64,000 nucleotides of DNA from assembly GCA_000447185.1 (NCBI GenBank), contig KE647232.1:1-64000 (forward strand), given 5' to 3'. The notes beneath the pieces were generated by a model. That model worked only from the letters and a program-made list of their open reading frames with translations. It made no database searches and was not told where the DNA came from. Each line of letters starts with the position of its first letter. The first letter of the stretch is position 1. This document shows, in pieces, positions 56,422 to 64,000 of the stretch. A program made the position numbers and the translations under genes. Source of the stretch: Vairimorpha apis BRL 01 (lineage: Eukaryota; Microsporidia; Nosematidae).

Positions 56422-59400
56422 ATGGTCGTATCAAATTCAAATAATTATACGCAGATGACACCAATGCTAATAAAAGGTTCAGTAAACCATAAACCAGTAG
56501 AAATTTTAGAATTAAATAATTGTCAGGCAGTTGTAGGTACAGCGGAAAATTTCAGGTTTTTAGTATTAATGTTAATTAGTAATAACATTGAAAGTGCTTA
56601 TATATTCGGTTTTTGTGGAAATAATGCAGTGTATATAATTGATAGGCATGGAAGATTTATGATATATGACGAAAATAATTGTGTTTCTGAGTATGCATTT
56701 GGAATCCCAAGAAATTGTGTTATTAATTACAATAATCCTAATAGTTTTAACAGAAGTAACTTTTTAGAATACACAATGTGTAATAATAATGTAAATAATT
56801 ATACAAATTTACAATATCATGATAGTAATTTAGTAATTAATAATTCAATTAATTATAATTCCTCTAACTTTAGTAATAACGATAATTCATTTAATAATGT
56901 TGAAAATATGAAAAATGTTTATAAAAATGAATCTTATAATTTTATTACAAAAGTTAATGAAAATGCAGTAAATGAAACTTATAAATTAAATCATACATCA
57001 AAAACTAATTTAAACGATGATATTATTAGAAATTATGACAATCAAATGTTTGAGCAACCTGTCGAGGAATGTATTAGTGAAAATATGGCAGAATTAATAG
57101 AGATGATTGAAAAATGGTCCATAAAAGGAAACGATATTGATGACGTTAATAATAATATATTAAATGAAAATACTTGTACATATAAAATCGAAAATAAAAC
57201 AAATAGACTAAATGTATATCAGATCGGTAAATATATTTATGATAATTCTCCAGATTACAATGAGTATAACATTTCAGAAAATCTTAAAGAATTAATTTTG
57301 TTGTTAGATAAATGTGATTTAAAAAAATGTGAAAGTAATATCATTAATGAAAACGAAGAAATTAAAATTTCGAATAATTTAGAAAATTTAATTACAGATA
57401 ATAACAATGAAATACAGAATATTCCTTATTCACAAATAAGTTTACCATACAATTCTACAAGCGAAACAATTTCTTATGATCAAGAACCATATTCACAAAT
57501 ATTACCCCAACATACATACATATCAACAAATTTATCTAATGCCACATCAACCGAAAATATTCCTAATGATATAACCTTTAACTTACCTGTATTGTATATT
57601 GACCCATATACAACATTAATAAGACACCAAGGAAGATCTACAAGACGTCCTATGAGATATCAAAGTTATCATGATCCAATGAATTGTAGTTGTGCTGAAT
57701 GTGGGATAATAATTAACAGAACTAATAAACATATGTTAAGACGTTCTATAATCAGAAAAAAATCATTAAGAAAAAACTTAAACCAACAAAAAAATTTCAA
57801 TGTAGAAAAAAATTTTATACAAAACTTCCATTAAATAATAACTCTATAATACAAAATTTCAACAATAATAACTATAATAATAATGAGTCTACTGTTAACT
57901 TGACTGTTTTAAAAAATAATTTTATTGAATCCAATGTAAATGTATCTGATTTGAATATTAGAAATTATAATGAGTCTACTGTAAATGAGACTGTTTTAAA
58001 AAATAATTTTAACGAATCTAATGTAAATGTATCTGAATTGAATAATCATAATTATAACGATTCTACAGTAAATGAGACTGAATCAAATGAATCTTCTATT
58101 AGTGAGCCTGCGGCCAGTGAATATTCATCTAGTGAGACTACAGCCAGTGAAACCACCAGTGGTGACTCTTCGGATGATGATTCTTCTGTTAACGAAATAA
58201 CTGAAAAAAATGAAGCAATTATAAGAGATAATGAAACTGAATCATTTGCAAATAACAATATTATACCAGAAAGTTCTAGTACGAATTATAACAATGAAAC
58301 TACAAATGACTCTTGTTTTTCATCTGAAAATTTACCTACTTCATCTACAATTCCACAACAAAAGAAATTGGTCTGTACAGGACAAAAAGGTTGTCCATGT
58401 GAATCTTGTTCTTCTAAACTTCCTAATTCTAAATTTTCATTTACAGATAAATCACAAATAAAAAACAATATAGATATAAATAATATAATAAAAGATTCTA
58501 GCGATGTTAATGATAATAAAAATCAGAAAATTGATTTAAAAAATACTGGAAATAATAATTTTTTTGAAAAAGCGTGTACAAATAAAAATAATGATAAAAT
58601 CATTAATCCATTATATAATTATACAAAAATATCAACAGCATCTACGAATATAGAAGAACAAAAATCTTTTAGTCCGATTATACAAACACCTCTACCTTTA
58701 AATTCTTCATTTTCAATATGTCAAAAACAACCACAAGAATCCAGTACCAACTTTCATCAACAAACAGACTCTTCTATTAGTAAAAAGCAATATGATGATT
58801 TTTTAACATTAAAACAACGCAAAGAAGGTAATTTTAAAAATGATTTACTATCTAAAACAACTAATAGTGATGATAATAAAATCTGTACAAGAAATAAAGA
58901 ATTAAATGACAATGAAAACAATTTAATTGATTATGATTTGGATGAAGAAACAATCGATGACGTTGATAGGGAAAAAAAATCATCTTATTTAAGTAGTTCT
59001 AAAAGAAAATTTAAAAGAAAATCTTTTTCTATTTCATCAAGATATAGAAAAAACCTATACGAAAATCATTTTTACATAAAAAAAAGAAAATAATTTCAAG
59101 AAAAACCGTTGTAGAAAAATTTATAACAACAATTCTTTACAACAATCATGTCCTCCAGGTTGTTCATGTGATTTATGTATTTCTATGCTTTTCTTTAAGT
59201 TTCAACATATTAATAAAAATAATTTAAAAGAAAATTTCAATACTTTTTCTTTGGAAGATATTAGACGATGGTATAACAATTTATCTTTTGTAGAGTTTAG
59301 TGAAAAACCTGAACAAAATCAAGTAGTTGATGAAGATGTAATAAATGAAAATTCTGAACAGAATGAGGATAAAGATTTGTCAAATAAAGACTCAGAACAA

Positions 59401-60101
59401 AACTTAGTTATAGATAAAGATACAGTAAATGAAAATTCTGAACAGAATGAGGATAAAGATTTGTCAAATGAAAACTCAGACCAAAACTTAGTTATAGATA
59501 AAGATACAGTAAATGAAAATTCTGAACAGAATGAGGATAAAGATTTGTCAAATGAAAACTCAGACCAAAACTTAGTTTTAGATAAAGATACTGTAAATGA
59601 AAATTTAGATAATAATGAAGCTATTGATAAAGACATAATGATGGATTACTATTTTGAACTTGTTAACCCTATTAAAAGAAAGATTGATGATATAATAGAA
59701 TATGAAAAATGGTTCAAATTTGAAGAACATAAAAAATTTTATGAAGGAATTAAATTCTTAAGAAATGATAAATCTATTACATCAAATGAATTATGTGATA
59801 ATCTAAATAATCTCAAAATATCTAATAATCTATCAGTGTCTAGATACAAAAAAAGAGCATTATTACACGAAAAATATAAGAAACGAAAAACAGAAGATTT
59901 TTATACAAATTCAAAAATACAGAATATTCATCATTCATATTAGAAATATTTAATACAATTCTATACACACAGAAAGATGCTTTTACTGATAACATAGACT
60001 CTAAAAAGCGTAAATATAAAGATTTTAAACGTATGTTATTAATTCAAAATGCACAACCTGCACCATTACATCCAAATTATGTACCAAAAAAAATATTTTA
60101 A
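56422..60101 (+). CDS. Large Asn-rich repeat protein with three CxCxxC motifs, unrecognised, four frame breaks
   Basis: Three long open frames (56422-57834, 57900-59093, 59185-59943) and a short last part become one protein of ~1226 residues when one base is restored in each of the A7 at 57806-57812, the A8 at 59078-59085, the A5 at 59101-59105 and the A5 at 59913-59917. Only the first ~100 residues look globular (MLIKGSVNHKPVEILELNN, FRFLVLMLISNNIESAY, IFGFCGNNAVYIIDRHGRF). The rest is Asn/Ser/Glu-rich. Three similar Cys blocks are spread along it: NCSCAECG (about residue 430), CTGQKGCPCESCSS and CPPGCSCDLC. Basic segments occur after the first two (KHMLRRSIIRKKSLRKN; SSKRKFKRKSFSI). There are two sets of tandem repeats. 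No signal peptide or membrane segment, so probably intracellular, perhaps nuclear and metal-binding; function unknown. Upstream there is only CTC, not CCC, before the ATG. Confidence 0.55.
57882..58055 (+). repeat. Tandem 87-bp (29-residue) coding repeat, two full units plus partial third
   Basis: Units at 57882-57968 and 57969-58055, with a third beginning at 58056. Each encodes NESTVNxTVLKNNFxESNVN and a VS-LN-NY end. The frame is maintained within the repeat, so it expanded as coding sequence. It lies in the Asn-rich middle of the large protein. Confidence 0.9.
59344..59595 (+). repeat. Tandem 84-bp (28-residue) coding repeat, three units plus partial fourth
   Basis: Units at 59344-59427, 59428-59511 and 59512-59595, then a partial one from 59596. 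Each encodes NENSEQNEDKDLSN, then (S/D)QNLV(I/L)DKDTV. The second and third are almost identical, so the expansion is recent. The block is strongly acidic. Confidence 0.93.
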
Positions 60102-60484
60102 ATTTTAAAGAGATTTTAAATGATGTTAAAAATTTTAATGAATCGTGTTATTTTAATAAGTTATCTAATAAAATATATAGAATCTATTTATTGTTTTCAA
60201 AAATTTCTTATTTGTTAATACTTTGTTTTAATAATCTTATTTTATTTCTTAAATTTTATAAAATTTATTTGTAATTGTAATAATAAGTTTAATTTACATA
60301 TTATATATGTTTTATGAATAGACTTTTTGACTTTAATTTCAATTTTATGTTGTGTATATTTGTATTTTTTTTACATATATCACAATATAAAATATTAATT
60401 TTAACATATACTTAAACTATATATGTTTATTTAATTTATTCTATATAAAATAATAATTTTTATTTAATTAATGTTTAAAAATGA
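60102..60484. other. AT-rich spacer
   Basis: No gene recognised between two convergent genes, so both 3' ends lie here. Confidence 0.6.
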
Positions 60485-60790
60485 TCATATAATTAATATA
60501 TCAATAATTTCCCTCTTAACACCACCAACATAATCTTTTATATCACATAATAATCTTTTACAATAACTTCTCAGTTCATATATAAGATAACAGTACATTA
60601 AATAATCTATAATTCGTTCGTCTTGACAAACTGTCCATATTTCACTAAGTCTTTCTATACTACGTATATTTTGGTTAGTAGAAAGCACGTCTATTAGTGA
60701 AGAATAGTCTGTTATATTTTTATATGATACTTCTAGTAAATAAGAATAATTACAAGGTAGAATTAATGATTGTAGTTTGTCATTGTCCAT
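60485..60790 (-). CDS. Unrecognised ~101-residue helical protein
   Basis: ATG at 60788-60790 (MDNDKLQSLILPCNYSYLL). The frame extends a few codons upstream to a GTG, but the ATG has a sense-strand GGG (60802-60804) upstream. The sequence is rich in Leu, Ile, Tyr and Cys with helical spacing (SSLIDVLSTNQNIRSIERLSE, YLMYCYLIYELRSYCKRLL). No family recognised. It lies 26 bases downstream of the stop of the large gene on the same strand. No homopolymer correction joins the two, because a TAG without a nearby run separates them, so I treat it as its own gene. Confidence 0.6.
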   Translation of the reverse strand: MDNDKLQSLILPCNYSYLLEVSYKNITDYSSLIDVLSTNQNIRSIERLSEIWTVCQDERIIDYLMYCYLIYELRSYCKRLLCDIKDYVGGVKREIIDILII

Positions 60791-60816
60791 TTTAATAAAC
60801 ACCCTTTTATAAAGTT

Positions 60817-63800
60817 CTATGTAGATTGAATTGGATGTGTTTTTAGTAAAGTTATTTCCTTTTGTAGATATTGTATTGCTAGTATTTTTTCTTTAATTGT
60901 TCTGTTTTCATTTTTTATACATTTATCGTATTTATTAATATTTTTCTCATGAATACCATCTTGTTCTTCAACACAATTATTTATTAACCATAGGTAAATT
61001 ATATCTACATCATATTCATTTAAATCTTCCACACTAATCTTTTCACAGACCATTTTCTTAATATTTTCACTTAAATCTAATTTAAGCAATTCTTTACATT
61101 CTTTTTCATTTAACAATTCAATTATAAATGGTTTATTTAAGAAGTTTAAGTTATACATAACTAAGTTATAAATTATGTTACTATTGTTCTCTAAGAATGT
61201 TTGTAAATAATTATTTGTACTATAATTACACAATATATATAAATATTCAAATACTACTTGTTTATCTATGCCATAAAAAATTTCTAAAAGTTTATAATTA
61301 ATATAATGGTTGTATTTACTTATTTTGTTCGTATTATTTTTAAAAAAGATGTCTTCGCTAATACTTCCATCGTCATTTATTCCACATATCTTGTTCATGT
61401 ATTTATAACTAATATTATCACAAATAATTTTTTTTTCTTCATCACAATTTACTCTATTAATTTCTATAATATTTTTTCCTTTCTCTATTATGTAAATTCT
61501 ACATGCATCAATCCATTTTTCTTTTTTCAATCCTTCAACAAACAATATTTTAGAAAGAATATTATCATATTGTTTTACACAGTATTCTATGTCAATACTA
61601 TTATAGTATTTACTTACTAATTCTCTAACTACATTAACACTTGTGTCCGGTATGTATTCGTAGTACTTATTTAGTAATCCAAGGATATTTTTCCAGTAGT
61701 TTTTTATTAAAATATTGTAATTTTCTATTTTTCCTTTTAAAAGTTCAGCTACTTTTTTTCTAACCAATTGATTGGAGTCGTATTTAAATATGTACAAAAT
61801 AGTAGACGGAACAGGAATATTTGATTGAAATGAAACGTTATTTATATTACTAACAGTTTCTTTTGAATATTCTTTATTACTATCAAATTCAATTTTACTA
61901 TTATTAATGATCTCTAAACTACAAATTCTATTACCACTATTTATAAAACATTCATTCACTAGATATTTATAAACCTTCTCTTTTCCACTCAACTTACTAA
62001 ATGCCTGTATTGCTATCTTATTATCTTTACTATTATAAATATCTTTGAGTTTATCAAAATATTCAGGAAGGTATTCTTGGAATATTTCTAGATCAAATGC
62101 ATGAGATAAGAAATTTGAATTGTTTTTTAATATTTTAATAATTTGTATACTTAATTGAGTATTGTTTAGTAATTTAAGTATTTGTACTATAAAATACGAA
62201 ATTCGAAGATCTTTGTCTATATTTTCTATAAGTGGTTGGAAATCTGAAATTTGAAGCTGTTGATTATTATCCAAATCAATATTTACATTTTTATCATTAA
62301 TTTTACTATCATTACTTTCTCTACTTACAAATTCCCTCATTACATTCACACATTCATCAATACAAAAATTATTATTTACTACAAACAGGTTCAATATACA
62401 AAATACTTCTTTTACATACCACTCTTTGTCCTCTACAATATTATATAATCCTTTTAGTATCTTGAATACCATCTCTTTATACTCTTTTATACTAATCCGT
62501 ACAAGTTCTATTATAAATTTGATAGAGTATATATCTATCATGTAGTTGTATTGTAGGTTAAAAAGAACGTAGAGTGTGTTTTGTATAGTCATTTTATTAG
62601 TATAGGAATTTATTATTTGTGATTTAAGTAGTTCCAAATCCGGGTTTAGTTTCATTTGAAGAAGAAGCATCCGAGAGGAGTTTACTACTTGTTTATTAGA
62701 GTCAGCAAGTAAAATAAATAAAGTATGTATGTAAGAATGATCTAGAGAGAAAGAATTAAAATTTTCGTTACTGTTGGTATTTTGAATAAAATTATTTTTA
62801 TTATTTTCTTTTTCGTTAAATTCTTTTAAATTAATAGAACTTTTAAAAAGATTTCTTAAATAAGGTTCAATATTAATCGAATGTAAAATACAAGGAGACT
62901 TTAAATAATTCATTATTTCTAGATATTCAAGTGATTTATTAATATAAGACAGGATGAAATATTCATAAAATTTGTAAAAGATACAAAGACCGTCGTTGTA
63001 TCTAATTTTATAGAGTAGGTAACAAAAGAGTTGCATATTATGAACAATAAATATATTTGTACTATTTTCAGCTTTATTTTGATTTATACAAATATTCTTG
63101 ATATCTTTTTTATTGTTATATTTAATATAATGCTCAATACAAATATCACAACATTCAATATCATCTATTTTTTTGTTAGTACCCAAATAATATATTAAAT
63201 GACTTTCAGTATTAAAATTTATATTACACCCTATTGTTTCTCGTTTGCTATTACAAAGTATCTTAAACAAGTTTATTCCTTCTTCAATGGTGCAATTTTC
63301 TTGATCAACATTGGTTATGTATTCATGTGGATAAAAATTTATACTATAATCTGTTAAGAGGTCTTTAAAAAAATTTCTATTTATATTTATTTTATTCTTA
63401 TTATTCGATTTTTCATTGTCTACCAACTTCAATAAAATATTATAAATTTCAAAATCTTTTATATTTTTAACTATCATTTTAATGATCTGAAAATAATCAA
63501 GATAATTAAAAACAGAAATATGAAATTTACCCTGTAAAACCTGTTGAGATAAAATCTCTAGATAGGGTGATCGCTCATCAGGGAATAGAGAAAGAGAAGT
63601 ATTAAAGATATTTAAAAATGATTGTGTGGTACTTAAATAAGAGAAAACTAAGTTTTTGAGATTTGTGTCCTTATATTTATCTATTATTGTTTTTAAATTG
63701 TTTTGAATATTATTTATATCGTCAATAGTATTATCATCATCTATTATTTTTCCATAATATATATTTTTATTATCATCACCTTTATTTTTTCCATTATTAA

Positions 63801-64000
63801 TTTTTATACTTTTTCCATTTTTAACATTATAATTATAACAGTATGAATTTTTCCAAACAAGTACATTATAAATAAATCTATCGCTTATATAAAAACGATC
63901 AACATACTCTACAAGCAAATCAATTTTGTTATGTTTAACTAAAGAGAAAAAAATCTGGTCATCTATTTTTTTGTTAATATTAAAAAAGTAAGTTAATGGT
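60817..64000 (-). CDS. Large helical-repeat (HEAT/ARM-like) protein, 5' end beyond the window
   Basis: Open from 60817 to the right edge of the window (at least 1061 codons). The apparent start at 63918 is a TTG inside the frame, so the N-terminus is missing. The sequence is almost wholly alpha-helical, with recurring ~40-residue Leu/Ile patterns (e.g. LLADSNKQVVNSSRMLLLQMKL, YSIKFIIELVRISIKEYKEMVFKILKGL, YKYLVNECF, SNQLVRKKVAELLKG), like HEAT repeats in very large scaffold proteins. Candidates of this size and look include the Gcn2 activator Gcn1 and other giant HEAT proteins; I cannot choose. It has no frame break despite many A/T runs, in contrast to other genes here. Confidence 0.7.
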   Translation of the reverse strand, partial: PLTYFFNINKKIDDQIFFSLVKHNKIDLLVEYVDRFYISDRFIYNVLVWKNSYCYNYNVKNGKSIKINNGKNKGDDNKNIYYGKIIDDDNTIDDINNIQNNLKTIIDKYKDTNLKNLVFSYLSTTQSFLNIFNTSLSLFPDERSPYLEILSQQVLQGKFHISVFNYLDYFQIIKMIVKNIKDFEIYNILLKLVDNEKSNNKNKININRNFFKDLLTDYSINFYPHEYITNVDQENCTIEEGINLFKILCNSKRETIGCNINFNTESHLIYYLGTNKKIDDIECCDICIEHYIKYNNKKDIKNICINQNKAENSTNIFIVHNMQLFCYLLYKIRYNDGLCIFYKFYEYFILSYINKSLEYLEIMNYLKSPCILHSINIEPYLRNLFKSSINLKEFNEKENNKNNFIQNTNSNENFNSFSLDHSYIHTLFILLADSNKQVVNSSRMLLLQMKLNPDLELLKSQIINSYTNKMTIQNTLYVLFNLQYNYMIDIYSIKFIIELVRISIKEYKEMVFKILKGLYNIVEDKEWYVKEVFCILNLFVVNNNFCIDECVNVMREFVSRESNDSKINDKNVNIDLDNNQQLQISDFQPLIENIDKDLRISYFIVQILKLLNNTQLSIQIIKILKNNSNFLSHAFDLEIFQEYLPEYFDKLKDIYNSKDNKIAIQAFSKLSGKEKVYKYLVNECFINSGNRICSLEIINNSKIEFDSNKEYSKETVSNINNVSFQSNIPVPSTILYIFKYDSNQLVRKKVAELLKGKIENYNILIKNYWKNILGLLNKYYEYIPDTSVNVVRELVSKYYNSIDIEYCVKQYDNILSKILFVEGLKKEKWIDACRIYIIEKGKNIIEINRVNCDEEKKIICDNISYKYMNKICGINDDGSISEDIFFKNNTNKISKYNHYINYKLLEIFYGIDKQVVFEYLYILCNYSTNNYLQTFLENNSNIIYNLVMYNLNFLNKPFIIELLNEKECKELLKLDLSENIKKMVCEKISVEDLNEYDVDIIYLWLINNCVEEQDGIHEKNINKYDKCIKNENRTIKEKILAIQYLQKEITLLKTHPIQST

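Noticed and set aside
59319..59636. 105-codon minus-strand Ser/Phe-rich frame
   Set aside because: Shadow of the acidic tandem repeat on the + strand.
60791..60830. Joining the 60.5-kb ORF to the large downstream-edge gene by a frame correction
   Set aside because: The large gene ends in a TAG with no homopolymer nearby, and the small ORF has its own ATG with an upstream GGG signal.

Overview
This window looks like nuclear DNA of a microsporidian: an obligate intracellular, fungus-related parasite with very reduced proteins. The evidence is (1) extreme AT richness, with spacers almost pure A/T; (2) short, intron-free versions of eukaryotic housekeeping proteins (TAF6, Trm1, PABP, Npl4, Ydj1-type DnaJ, RbAp48/Msi1, Aurora kinase, Nop2, Nop9, SUMO, GAPDH, Pkc1-like kinase); (3) a CCC (rarely GGG) trinucleotide a few bases upstream of most start codons, a known microsporidian gene-start signal; and (4) non-LTR retrotransposon debris with a restriction-like endonuclease tail. 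I cannot name the genus. Long spacers and mobile-element debris point to a loosely packed genome rather than an Encephalitozoon-like compact one.

Layout. 0-8 kb: a PTEN-like/C2/FH2 formin, TAF6, tRNA methyltransferase Trm1 and poly(A)-binding protein. 8-14 kb: AT desert with a retroelement scrap, a J-domain protein, an ING/PHD protein, an assembly gap and an endonuclease-type LINE tail. 14-28.5 kb: GPI12, SND2/TMEM208, SUMO, Npl4, DnaJ, an Msi1-type WD40 gene interrupted by an assembly gap, Aurora kinase, Nop9 and a p24 cargo receptor. 28.5-45.5 kb: a small membrane protein, another LINE scrap, a Brr2/ASCC3-type helicase, an unknown membrane protein, GAPDH, an exocyst Sec3-like gene, a PKC and a membrane RING ligase. 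45.5-52 kb: a gene-poor stretch in which two near-identical contig ends flank a 20-N gap; one carries a 258-bp solo-LTR-like insertion that the other lacks. It is followed by two unknown membrane proteins, a LINE tail and a 44-residue acidic ORF. 52-64 kb: Nop2, a decayed LINE 3' end, a large Asn-rich protein with CxCxxC motifs and tandem repeats, and a large protein running off the right edge.

The genes are independent housekeeping genes, not one pathway or operon. Groupings by function only: transcription/chromatin (TAF6, ING, Msi1), RNA and ribosome biogenesis (Trm1, PABP, Nop2, Nop9, helicase), secretory pathway (SND2, GPI12, p24, Sec3, RING ligase), proteostasis (DnaJ, J-protein, Npl4, SUMO) and signalling/cytoskeleton (formin, PKC, Aurora).

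Most important caveat: about half of the genes are broken by one or more single-base frame shifts. Every shift I resolved has the same sign (one base missing) and lies in an A/T homopolymer. Homology resumes exactly across each break. Systematic homopolymer undercalling is the simplest cause, so I annotate whole genes across the breaks and give each break position. No tRNA, rRNA, CRISPR array or spliceosomal intron was recognised.
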